Part shown: piece after piece, positions 55,280-64,000 of the stretch
Layout of the letters: each line of letters opens with the position of its first letter
How positions within the stretch are numbered: position 1 is the stretch's first letter
Assembly (NCBI RefSeq): GCF_021869535.1
Contig: NW_026262734.1
Location: 77,500,339 to 77,564,338 of the forward strand
Source of the DNA: Mytilus californianus
Lineage: Eukaryota; Mollusca; Bivalvia; Mytilida; Mytilidae
Reading direction: 5' to 3'
Length of the DNA stretch: 64,000 bases
Made by a program: the position numbers and the translations under genes
Notes under the pieces: model-generated
Databases searched by the model: none
Told to the model about the DNA's origin: nothing
What the model saw: only the letters and a program-made list of their open reading frames with translations

Positions 55280-57875
55280 TTAAAATATAATTGTGTTAGT
55301 TATGGTGTAAATATTTGTAGGGTTTCTTCTAAATCAAACTGTGTAAAAGCTGAAAAATCCTGTGCATATAGTTAAACTATATATTAAAATAAACATCATA
55401 TAAATGAACTAGGTAATTTATATCTTTACTTTTACATAGATATACATATAACAAATAAAAATAGAAATAAAACCACAAACGATTAAACATAAAACAACAT
55501 CCAACCAGAATTACAGAATTACTATGATTCCCTTTATTCATAACACAATATCTACATTGACTATCGACTGCGTGTAGTCAAAACCTGTTTTAAACTTTAT
55601 GTAAACATTGATTTGTATCATTGGGAACGTAATTGAGTTTAGTTTAAGTGTAAACTACACTTACACTACATCGAGTTTAGCTCAATATGAATATATCAAC
55701 GTCTAGATATTTGTTACACAAGATTTGCAGTATCTGAGGTCACAATATCCATTTTTTGTTTTTACTCTTTACGTGCACCACACAATTGTAGCATTTCACA
55801 TGGATTGGACGAATGCTCATAGCTTGATATTGCTTTTCGACAAAAGCCTACAAATACAATAAATAGTTCTCTATTCATAAAATTAACATGTATCAAGTTA
55901 CAACTAGTATTCAAATATAGATCTGAAGAACAATTTATTCCTGTATGAATATTAGTTCTCAGAATAACCTTCTTAAATGAAGACTCGAGAAAAAATTTGT
56001 AAGTCAAAAGTATAAAATGTAAAATGTTATACTTCATATAAATACAGTACGGGTAGAGACTTATTACTATAAAAAACGGACTGGAACATGTCGGAAATGA
56101 ATAATTCGACTTTTTTATGGTTTATGGTCATTAATCAACAGATCCAGGTGTGAACGGTAATATAATTGTCCTTTCATCTCAATCCGTGCTACTAGATTAT
56201 AACGCTTCACTGATTTCAGAATCAGGTTACCAGTGATTTAAACCTCTCAGTCAATTTATTGATTAGTTTTACATCGTATTTGATATAAAATATTTTTACA
56301 GGTGAAGTACTGGAGACAACTTTGTTTTAATAAAAATAGCCTATTTTTTTAATTATGGCTTTTTATATTTCAAATGCTGTTTATATTCCTCAAAATATTA
56401 TTTTCTATGTTTCCTTGTATTTTTTTTTGTTATGTATCTTTTTCTTATTTGTTGGCATACAGTTTTTAAAATATTTTCTTTTTTATTTCTGGAAGGTTAT
56501 TTTTGTTTTACTGATTTATTTTCCACGTAAACCCATTGATCAGCAAAATGATGTGCAAAGTGCTGCTGCATACGTTTTGGTTTGACAACACTACATTTGT
56601 ATTTAATTTGCAGTCTGCGTTGGGTCAGTTCTGAAATCAAAATAATTACAGTGAGCAATACTTGTATACTAGTAGTTTAGTGATTCTTTATAATTGTGAA
56701 TTTACTTTTTACTGTAAACAAATATTGTCCGAAAGTTGGTGATGTATAACTAAAGTAGTACGCAAATAATAACACTAGAAGAAGATAACGATTCTTCTCG
56801 GGAATAAGGTTTATTTTGATATTTCTGTGTTTATTAAATATGCATGAAATAATTGCCACTGACATGAATGGACATTAAAACTAGAAGCATTCAATCGTTT
56901 GATGACCAGTTAATTAAATATTTACTATGATTTGTAGTCTAAAGAAATGCAATTACTCCTATTTAAATAATTTTATGGTGCTGCATTGACTCTTAATTGC
57001 ATAATATTAATTTACGCACAATGCATGTTAACTTGTATGTTGTATTTTTGACACAAATCTAAAAAAAAATATTTGCCGTGAAAAGACAATTCCATGTGAT
57101 CAACAGCATGTGGTTGAACTTTGAACTTGACTTCACTCACACTACAATGTTGAATGCTAAAAATAGCTGGGATTAATTTTGTCAAATGCACGTGATTTTC
57201 ATGTGGCGGGAAATATCGTAACAGTTAACACAGGTGACCTTACTGACCGAACGTGGGAAAATCAGTTCATGATTTAATTTGATACGTAATGTTGGCAGTA
57301 TTGTGCGTTAGTTTTGAGGCTCTTGATCGAGATCCATTAATAATTGATTTACCAGAATAGAAAAATTTAATCCTTGTAATTATAAACAAAACAAGCTTTA
57401 GTCTTCTTTAACTATTTTATTTATTATATTTATCAGTCAACGCCCAGATACCTATTTAAATAATTTATTCGGACACCTCCTTTAAAGTTCGGGAATTATA
57501 CAATTTAAACTGCCGACATCGATTTACAAAATCTTACTGACTGCACGAGCTTTAGAGAATGGCTAGAAATACGACGCAAAAGTAAAGACGGCTGATCATG
57601 AATAGTGTTAAACTTTGATTTTCGTGTATTGATTGACACAATTAGTAAAATATGTTTATAAAAAACACGATTTTCATTAAAATTTCAAACATGGAAATAG
57701 AAAGGCAATATCTTTGTTATAATACTACGAGTGTCAACAAATCTGTTATTTCCATTATATGTAAATTTATTAACAAACAAAATTTAAAACAATGCTGGGT
57801 CATAGAATATTCATGCAACCAAAATCTACGTAAGGGTAAGGGTAGAGGTAGATGGAGATCTGATAGTAACAAATC
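55280..57875. other. Gene-free AT-rich stretch
   Basis: About 2.6 kb without recognisable genes. The hydrophobic frame at 56355-56585 is T-rich low-complexity translation; I do not call it a gene. Confidence 0.35.
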
Positions 57876-57879
57876 ATGA

Positions 57880-58385
57880 CCCAGAAGATATATGTCGGAC
57901 CGACCATGATGATGATCATAGTATGAACGTAGTCGAGTCGTGATGAGGACGGCATGGGCGTGCTAAAATCGTACTATGGTCTTGAACAGCGTGGTATAAA
58001 CGTGGTATAGTCGTAGTGAAAGCGTGTTTGGGTCGCGGTAAGAACGTGATGGTCGTAGTAAAGTCGCTGTGAGATCGTAGCGCAGTCTCCCCGACTAGAA
58101 TCGCGCTTTCGCTATGCTGTCGTGACGATGGTACAGCGACCTTTGCGATCTTACCATGTTTTTACTACGCTCTCACTACGCTTCTACTACGACCTGATTT
58201 CGCCACAACCACACCACGATTGTTTCGAACATGTTCAAAGTTTGCAACGCTCATCACGATCATGAAACCTCACCACGACCGTTCTACGACCTTACTGCGA
58301 TCTGCACAATTGCACTACGATCGTCAAAATTTTCATTTTTTTCACAGATCGTAGTGCGATCGTGGCCTAGTGGGACTGCGGTATA
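57880..58385. repeat. GC-richer foldback-like island with ~11 bp quasi-period
   Basis: The left half (to about 58085) repeats degenerate RTCGTRGTRAR-type units (GTCGTAGTGAA, GTCGCGGTAAG, TCGTAGTAAA, TCGCTGTGAGA). The right half carries the complement (TACTACGCTCTC, ACTACGCTTCTACTACGACC, CACTACGATCG). The spacing is close to 11 bp, about one helical turn. The two halves can pair imperfectly into a long hairpin. No ORF is present. It contrasts with the AT-rich surroundings. Confidence 0.6.
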
Positions 58386-58389
58386 ATAG

Positions 58390-59175
58390 ATCCTACAAAA
58401 TGAAATACTGAATCCGTTCGTTTTCAACTTGACTGAACAGTTTCAGCCTTTGATGAATTATAACAGAACCGAAACAGTGGCTTTTAGAGGATGAGCTGCT
58501 CACTTTGTTTTACTTTAGTTTCATATATAGTATCAACTGAATATCTATAATGTATACAAGTTGTATCAAACAAATAATTCACAACTTATCACTGACTGAA
58601 GCACGTGATAGGTTCCGTGTGAACAATATATGCATTTATAGGTTCAGGTCACGGCAAATATTAAAAAGAAAAACGAAAAAGGCCACATTACAGGAAAAAT
58701 AAACTTAAAGAGTCTAAACAGAACAGCAAACACAATATTAATGTTAAGTTAAGTTTGCTTACCCAAATGTCCTTTGTTTATTTTGAGCAGTTTAGTTTTT
58801 GTCTCTTTGATGTACACCATACATCTTTTCAAACGGAAATGGAGCTCATGTTTAAATGAATTTTCAATAAGAACCATTTAATAATTATGTTTGTTGTTAT
58901 TTCGTGCTTCCTGTTTATCTGATAAGTCAAGCCATTGCTCATTAATCTTAACAGTTGTGTTGTTATGTCACTGCCAAATGTAAAGAGGGCGGTTTAGCGC
59001 TCAGAAACACGTTGCAACAAGCCACATTTAATTTGTGTCTGTAAGTAGCCTGTTATTCAGCGGTTTTCGTCGTATATATTTATTTTTGGTTTCTTTGTTC
59101 GATGTGGTTTACAATGTTTCATGTCCGAGACTTCAATATCCGACTTTACGGTGGTTCTTATGATGTTTTGACTAT
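58390..59175. other. Gene-free stretch
   Basis: Positions 58975-59075 (GAGGGCGGTTTAGCGCTCAG, AACACGTTGCAACAAGCCAC) look like a much diverged PLE-tail/family A piece. The rest is unassigned. Confidence 0.35.
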
Positions 59176-59391
59176 ATATATATATTGCGGTTTTTATCCA
59201 ACGCAATCATAGGTTTGAACGTTGTTTTCAATTTAAACTTGTTTATATTTTTTCGTTTGGGCTTGTATTATATTTGCCTTAGGGTTTATATGATCCGTTC
59301 ATCCTATTTCGACTCTTTAAAATTCAAGAGTCTATCCTAAATTGAGGTAAATAATATAGCCTTCCAAATACCGTTTCGATCCCTAACATCA

Positions 59392-59430
59392 CTGAAGAGA
59401 CATTAATTGTCGAAATCCGGATATGGTGTA
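59392..59430 (+). ncRNA. Hammerhead-like core, unit 1
   Basis: CTGAAGA (fits CUGANGA), stem GACA-TTAAT-TGTC, GAAA, then TCCGGATATGGTGTA with imperfect helix III (ATCC against GGTGT with a bulged T) and triplet GTA. Hammerheads in PLE pseudo-LTRs are established knowledge. Helix I does not pair obviously in the flank. Confidence 0.5.
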
Positions 59431-59928
59431 CAAATTTTTGCACCTCAAATTTGTGGAATTCCATCTTTCCGCAAGTTAATTGTTTTCTTTTTGGTATTAA
59501 ATTAATATTAAGATCTATTTTGTTAAATCTGGTGATCAATTTATTTGGCAATCGCCAATGGCAGTCAGCAGGGTTTAAGAACATCCGTTGTTCGACCTGT
59601 TAGTCAAATGCGTTTTGTTAAAATATACTTTTTCACTCTTTTGGTCTTTTGGAAAATGTTGTTTGTGCTGTATTTAGACCCCTCTACCAAGAAATTTGTT
59701 TTACATGCACACGTATAAAAATTGCGGTTTTTATCCAACGCAATCATAGGTTTGAACGTTGTTTTCAATTTAAACTTGTTTATATTTTTTCGTTTGGGCT
59801 TGTATTATATTTGCCTTAGGGTTTATATGATCCGTTCATCCTATTTCGACTCTTTAAAATTCAAGCGTCTATCCTAAATTGAGGTAAATTATATGGCCTT
59901 CCAAATACCGTTTCGATCCCTAACATCA

Positions 59929-59967
59929 CTGAAGAGACATTAATTGTCGAAATCCGGATATGGTGTA
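59929..59967 (+). ncRNA. Hammerhead-like core, unit 2
   Basis: Same core as unit 1, 537 bp downstream; the residue after the triplet region changes (GTGTAAAAAT). Confidence 0.5.
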
Positions 59968-60465
59968 AAAATTTTTGCACCTCAAATTTGTGGAATACCA
60001 TCTTTCCGCAAGTTAATTGTTTTCTGTTTGGTATTAAATTAATATTAGGATCTATTTTGTTAAATCTGGTGATCAATTTATTTGGCAATCGCCAATGGCA
60101 GTAAGCAGGGTTTAAGAACATCCGTTGTTCGACCTGTCAGTCAAATGCGTTTTGTTAAAATATACTTTTTCACTCTTTTGGTCTTTTGGAAAATGTTGTT
60201 TGTGCTGTATTTAGACCCCTCTACCAAGAAATTTGTTTTACATGCACACGTATAAAAATTGCGGTTTTTATCCAACGCAATCATAGGTTTGAACGTTGTT
60301 TTCAATTTAGACTTGTTTATATTTTTTCGTTTGGGCTTGTATTATATTTGCCTTAGGGTTTATATGATCCATTCATCCTATTTCGACTCTTTAAAATTCA
60401 AGAGTCTATCCTAAATTGAGGTAAATTATATGGCCTTCCAAATACCGTTTCGATCCCTAACATCA

Positions 60466-60504
60466 CTGAAGAGACATTAATTGTCGAAATCCGGATATGG
60501 TGTA
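60466..60504 (+). ncRNA. Hammerhead-like core, unit 3
   Basis: Core identical to unit 1, 1074 bp downstream of it. Confidence 0.5.
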
Positions 60505-61002
60505 CAAATTTTTGCACCTCAAATTTGTGGAATACCATCTTTCCGCAAGTTAATTGTTTTCTGTTTGGTATTAAATTAATATGAAGATCCATTTTGTTAA
60601 ATCTGGTGATCAATTTATTTGGCAATCGCCAATGGCAGTCAGCAGGGTTTAAGAACATCCGTTGTTCGACTTGTTAGTCAAATGCGTTTTGTTAAAATAT
60701 ACTTTTTCACTCTTTTGGTCTTTTGGAAAATGTTGTTTGTGCTGTATTTAGACCCCTCTACCAAGAAATTTGTTTTACATGCACACGTATAAAAATTGCG
60801 GTTTTTATCCAACGCAATCATAGGTTTGAACGTTGTTTTCAATTTAGACTTGTTTATATTTTTTCGTTTGGGCTTGTATTATATTTGCCTTAGGGTTTAT
60901 ATGATCCGTTCATCCTATTTCGACTCTTTAAAATTCAAGAATATATCCTAAATTGAGGTAAATTATATGGCCTTCCAAATACCGTTTCGATGCTTAACAT
61001 CA

Positions 61003-61041
61003 CTGAAGAGACATTAATTGTCGAAATCCGGATATGGTGTA
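61003..61041 (+). ncRNA. Hammerhead-like core, unit 4
   Basis: Core identical to unit 1, in the diverged unit closest to the reverse transcriptase. Confidence 0.5.
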
Positions 61042-61238
61042 CAAATTTTTGCACCTCATGTTTGCGGTATACCATCTTTTCCGCAAGTTTTTTGTTTTCT
61101 ATTAGGTATTAGATTAAAATTAAGATCCATTTTGTTACATCTGTGATCCGTTTATTTGGCAATCGCCATGGCAGTCAGCAGGGTTTAAGAACATCCGTTG
61201 TTCGACCTGCTAGTCAAATGCGTTTTGTTAAAATATAA

Positions 61239-62318
61239 TTGCATGCATATATTGGTGATTTTGAATCTGTTCAAAGTTTTGATTTTTCTACCCTATATAC
61301 CACATTGCCTCACATTCTCATTAAGAAAAAATTCACACACCTAATTAAATGGGCATTTAAAAAGTCAGAATGTGAATATATATGTTCAAACTCTTTTAGG
61401 TCATTTTTTAGTAGCAATAAACAAAAAAACTATGTCAATTGGACATGCTTTGATACTATATATGCCCTTGAATTTTTACTAGATAACATTTTTGTTCGCT
61501 TTGGAGATTCCGTATATCGTCAGGTTATCGGAATTCCAATGGGGACTAACTGTGCACCACTTATTGCGGACCTTTTTTTGTATTGCTATGAGTTACAATT
61601 TATGACAAAAATCAGTAAAGACCCATCGAAACAACATCTGATACACAAATTTAATAATACTTTTAGATATTTGGATGATATTTTGGCTCTCAATAATGAC
61701 GACTTCAGTATGTATACTAAAGAAATTTATCCTGTTGAACTTACTTTAAATAAAGCTAATACTAACAATGACCACTGCCCTTTCCTCGATCTTGATATCT
61801 ATATCATTAACGGAAAGCTTAATACTAAAATATATGATAAAAGAGATGATTTTTCATTTCCTATCGTTAATTATCCATTTTTAGATGGTGACGTTCCCTT
61901 GTCACCATCTTACGGTGTTTATATATCTCAACTTGTACGATTCGCTCGTGTATGTAACAATGTTTTAGATTTTAACGAGAGAAATGTATGTATTACTGAA
62001 AAATTATTACACCAGGGTTTTCGATATCACAAACTAGTCAAAACATTTACTAAATTTTATCATCGGTATAAGGACATCATTCGTAAATATAGCTCAACAT
62101 GCAGACTTCTTATACGTTCAGGTATTTCACATCCAATTTTTTATGGAAATATTCTTTATAAAGCACAAAAATGTCAGTATTCACCTCTGAAACTAACAAA
62201 ACCTTTAAATAGACTTATTAAGAAGGGATATAGTTACGATACTGTTGTCAGGTCATTAAAGATTGCATATTTTGGCGTTGATATTGATTCACTTATAGGG
62301 TCTTTGCATCTGCACTAA
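61239..62318 (+). CDS. PLE-2 reverse transcriptase, 5'-truncated but open (359 residues)
   Basis: This encodes an RNA-dependent DNA polymerase of the Penelope-like class, copying element RNA (telomerase-related family). FDFSTLYTTLPH (residues 14-25, first catalytic Asp), GIPMGTNCAPLIADLFLYCY (98-117), RYLDDILALNN (133-143, catalytic Asp pair), KIYDKRDDFSFPIVNYPFLD and PSYGVYISQLVRFARVCNNV appear in order, then a helical C-terminal thumb to HLH-stop. The ATG at 61239 is only the first in-frame Met; true N-terminal sequence (as in 40430-40700) is missing, and the frame begins within 10 nt of the last 537 bp unit. No stop or frameshift occurs over 1080 nt, unlike every other PLE copy here, which suggests recent insertion. 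The usual C-terminal GIY-YIG endonuclease is absent. It cannot be autonomous as it stands. Confidence 0.9.
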   Translation: MHAYIGDFESVQSFDFSTLYTTLPHILIKKKFTHLIKWAFKKSECEYICSNSFRSFFSSNKQKNYVNWTCFDTIYALEFLLDNIFVRFGDSVYRQVIGIPMGTNCAPLIADLFLYCYELQFMTKISKDPSKQHLIHKFNNTFRYLDDILALNNDDFSMYTKEIYPVELTLNKANTNNDHCPFLDLDIYIINGKLNTKIYDKRDDFSFPIVNYPFLDGDVPLSPSYGVYISQLVRFARVCNNVLDFNERNVCITEKLLHQGFRYHKLVKTFTKFYHRYKDIIRKYSSTCRLLIRSGISHPIFYGNILYKAQKCQYSPLKLTKPLNRLIKKGYSYDTVVRSLKIAYFGVDIDSLIGSLHLH

Positions 62319-62957
62319 ACACATTTATTTAAAAACCAGTTGTTGGCATGACACGGGTTATGTTCTTCTCATATATGTTATGATGGTATGATACTAAACC
62401 CCTAACGGGAAGGATTGTGCCTGATATTCATATGATGAAGACATAATCTTTCAATCAGTTTAATTGAAGTCTGGAGCTGGCATGTCAGTTAACTGCTAGT
62501 AGTCTGTTGTTATTTATGTATTATTGTCATTTTGTTTATTTTCTTTGGTTACATCTTCTGACATCAGACTCGGACTTCTCTTGAACTGAATTTTAATGTG
62601 CGTATTGTTATGCGTTTACTTTTCTACATTGGCTAGAGGTATAGGGGGAGGGTTGAGATCTCATAAACATGTTTAACCCCGCCGCATTTTTGCGCCTGTC
62701 CCAAGTCAGGAGCCTCTAGCCTTTGTTAGTCTTGTATTATTTTTAATTTTAGTTTCTTGTGTACAATTTGGAGTTTAGTATGGCGTTCATTATCACTGAA
62801 CTAGTATATATATTTGTTTAGGGGCCAGCTGAAGGACGCCTCCGGGTGCGGGAATTTCTCGCTGCATTGAAGACCTGTTGGTGGCCTTCTGCTGTTGTCT
62901 GTTCTGTGGTCGGGTTGTTGTCTCTTTGACACATTCCCCATTTCCATTCTCAATTTT
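62319..62957 (+). mobile_element. PLE-2 3' tail
   Basis: TGGCATGACACGGGTTATGT, GATGAAGACATAATCTTTCA, GTCTGGAGCTGGCATGTCAG, CTTCTGACATCAGACTCGGA, AGGGGGAGGGTTGAGATCTC, CATGTTTAACCCCGCCGCAT, TGTCCCAAGTCAGGAGCCTC, CAGCTGAAGGACGCCTCCGG and GGTTGTTGTCTCTTTGACAC follow the stop and run into the partial 537 bp unit at 62958. I recall this tail from many mussel sequences. Confidence 0.85.
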
Positions 62958-63039
62958 ATTTTTCACTTTTTTGGTCTTTTGGAAAATGTTGTTTGTGCTG
63001 TATTTAGACCCCTCTACCAAGAAATTCAATTTAGACTTG

Positions 63040-63075
<36 letters not shown>

Positions 63076-63076
63076 G
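62958..63076 (+). repeat. Partial 537 bp unit and (AT)n tract
   Basis: CACTTTTTTGGTCTTTTGGA to CCCTCTACCAAGAAATT then CAATTTAGACTTGTATATAT match the unit with ~80 bp deleted in between. An (AT)n tract (63041-63076) follows. Confidence 0.75.
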
Positions 63077-63171
63077 TCTAAAAATTTGCACAACGGTACT
63101 AATATAAGATGGTATTATACGAAGATGTTGTTATCAAATAGTGTTGACAAATATTTCGTCTTAATAAATAA

Positions 63172-63354
63172 CTACTCCCAGTTTCACAGCATTTCAGACA
63201 GTCGGGTCACAAACTTGATGACTTTAACCGCATGAAAATACTAATGATTGAACAGAACATTTACTGGAGTGATGCCCAGCGACAGGCTCTGGAAAGCTTT
63301 TGGATAAAGGAACTTAATGTACATCATCCAAATGGCATCAATAAGAAATACTAA
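63172..63354 (+). pseudogene. GIY-YIG endonuclease C-terminal fragment
   Basis: From about 63178 the frame reads PVSQHFRQSGHKLDDFNRMK, LMIEQNIYWSDAQRQALESF and WIKELNVHHPNGINKKY-stop. The pattern H-F-x-x-x-G-H-x-x-x-D-F, then R-x-x-x-E-S-F-W-I-x-x-L-x-x-x-x-P-x-G-I-N, is the second half of the GIY-YIG endonuclease found at the C-terminus of many PLEs; the Glu of LESFWI is the metal-binding residue. The first half (GIY...YIG) is not present upstream, where stops and a foldback relic lie. It is probably from a third, endonuclease-bearing PLE rather than part of PLE-2. Confidence 0.65.
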
Positions 63355-63418
63355 ATTTAGTTTTTCACTCATTTTGGAATATAAATATACAGTCACGTAT
63401 ATTGCAAATTTATAGACT

Positions 63419-63562
63419 ATATAATTTTTTCCTTATCTGCACAGTATCGTCTATTCTAGACGATCCGGTACATAGTAAATTTGCTAGTTGGTCCTTTTTA
63501 TAGACTTATATATACGATAATATAATAGACGATACTGTGCAGATAAGGAAAAAAATTATATA
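63419..63562. repeat. Inverted repeat, ~37 bp arms
   Basis: CCTTATCTGCACAGTATCGT with flanking AT sequence (63419-63455) is complementary to ACGATACTGTGCAGATAAGG (63524-63562 region). The ~68 nt between them contains CTAGACGATCCGGTACATAG. It overlaps the start of the next palindrome. Confidence 0.8.
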
Positions 63563-63703
63563 AGTCTAGAGATTTGCACAACGATACTAATATACGATGG
63601 TATTATATGAAGATGTTGTTAATAAATCGTGACGATTTATTAACAACATCTTCATATAATACCATCTTATATTAGTATCGTTGTGCAAATCTCTAGACTT
63701 ATA
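63559..63703. repeat. Near-perfect palindrome, 72 bp arms, 1 nt centre
   Basis: 63559-63630 and 63632-63703 are reverse complements with one mismatch (TACGATGG against CCATCTTA). Arms include GATTTGCACAACGATACTAA and GAAGATGTTGTTAATAAATC. A single diverged arm copy occurs at 63068-63145. It is a foldback element or a recent inverted duplication able to extrude a cruciform. Confidence 0.9.
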
Positions 63704-63905
63704 TATATATATATATACAAGTCTAAATTGAAAACAACGTTCAAACCTATGATTGCGTTGGATAAAAACCGCAATTTTTATACGTGTGCATGCAAAAACA
63801 AATTTCTTGTTAGAGGGGTCTAAATACAGCACAAACAACATTTTCCAAAAGACCAAAAAGTGAAAAAGTATATTTTAACAAAACGCATTTGACTAACAGG
63901 TCTAT
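63704..63905 (-). mobile_element. Partial 537 bp unit, minus
   Basis: ACAAGTCTAAATTGAAAACA, ACCTATGATTGCGTTGGATA, GGGGTCTAAATACAGCACAA and AACAAAACGCATTTGACTAA are the reverse complement of the unit, bounded on both sides by (TA)n tracts. Confidence 0.8.
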
Positions 63906-64000
63906 ATATATATATAACGTCTGAATAATAGTCAACAACTTTTCCCACGAGGGCGCTGGATCGTTACGAGTAACGATACATGTACACAATAAATAAATTA

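Larger units (their letters stand above)
59180..61229 (+). repeat. Tandem array of a 537 bp unit (~3.8 copies), likely PLE-2 pseudo-LTRs
   Basis: TTTTTATCCAACGCAATCAT recurs at 59191, 59728, 60265 and 60802, exactly 537 bp apart. The first three units are nearly identical; the fourth, next to the PLE-2 gene, is more diverged and cut at about 61229. Part of the unit (GGTCTTTTGGAAAATGTTGT, TGTATTTAGACCCCTCTACC) appears again at 62958-63046 right after the PLE-2 3' tail. The unit therefore flanks the element on both sides, as a pseudo-LTR would. Each unit holds a hammerhead-like core. An 86-residue minus-strand frame recurs in three units; it has stops in other copies and no recognisable domain, so I do not call it a gene. 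Confidence 0.85.

Noticed and set aside
56355..56585. 76-residue hydrophobic frame as a small membrane protein
   Set aside because: The region is T-rich, so Phe/Leu/Ile-rich translation is expected by chance; no conserved pattern, splice site or neighbour supports it.
59324..60658. Conserved 86-residue minus frame in three tandem units
   Set aside because: Conservation is explained by the near identity of the 537 bp units; the fourth, more diverged unit does not keep it and no domain is seen.
62895..63107. Small plus-strand frames over the (AT)n tract
   Set aside because: They translate the PLE tail and a microsatellite; no protein sense.

Overview
The window looks like nuclear DNA of a bivalve mollusc, most likely a marine mussel (Mytilus or a close relative). 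It is AT-rich and almost free of long open frames. Its one good gene is split into five coding exons by GT-AG introns. The rest is layered retroelement debris: Penelope-like elements (PLEs), a DIRS-like tyrosine-recombinase element, non-LTR remnants, foldback elements and tandem repeats. Several repeats match, from memory, sequences abundant in Mytilus. The genus is recognition, not a search result.

Layout. 0.5-3 kb: a PLE-tail-like repeat ('family A') split by a 1.27 kb palindrome-headed repeat ('family B') with a 6 bp target duplication. 3.2-4.6 kb: a 21 bp minisatellite, then a broken non-LTR reverse transcriptase. 6.8-9.7 kb: a 2.9 kb terminal-inverted-repeat element packed with GGCCGTGAAAA motifs. 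10.6-13 kb: a ~182 bp tandem repeat in two opposite orientations, joined to a PLE fragment. 17.1-19.2 kb: a PLE reverse transcriptase (PLE-1) split by a 0.9 kb insertion. 19.3-20.4 kb: another tandem repeat. 21.5-23.8 kb: a broken intronless SAM-like/coiled-coil ORF (minus) diverging from a broken IS630/Tc1-type transposase (plus). 25-30 kb: repeats carrying hammerhead-ribozyme-like cores.

30.1-39.5 kb (minus): a five-exon gene that I assembled from splice sites. It predicts a 397-residue type I membrane protein with signal peptide, three Ig-like domains, one transmembrane helix and a short basic tail. All introns are phase 1. An acceptor just 5' of the ATG implies at least one upstream non-coding exon.

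39.9-46.9 kb: a second PLE type (PLE-2) as inverted and direct remnants, with family A copies inserted; one has a 6 bp target duplication. 51.9-55.3 kb: a DIRS-like element (RNase H part, linker, tyrosine recombinase with HxxR and Tyr) broken by two nested repeat insertions and followed by split direct repeats. 57.9-58.4 kb: a GC-richer island with a degenerate ~11 bp period in two complementary halves. 59.2-63.0 kb: about 3.8 tandem copies of an exactly 537 bp unit, each with a hammerhead-like core, joined to a 359-residue open PLE-2 reverse transcriptase with its 3' tail and part of the 537 bp unit again. This fits a PLE with tandem pseudo-LTRs. 63.2 kb holds a GIY-YIG endonuclease C-terminus, then a pair of almost perfect palindromes.

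The only plausible host gene is the Ig-domain receptor; the 21.5-22.7 kb ORF may be a decayed host or transposon gene. Nothing indicates an operon, CRISPR array, rRNA or functional tRNA.
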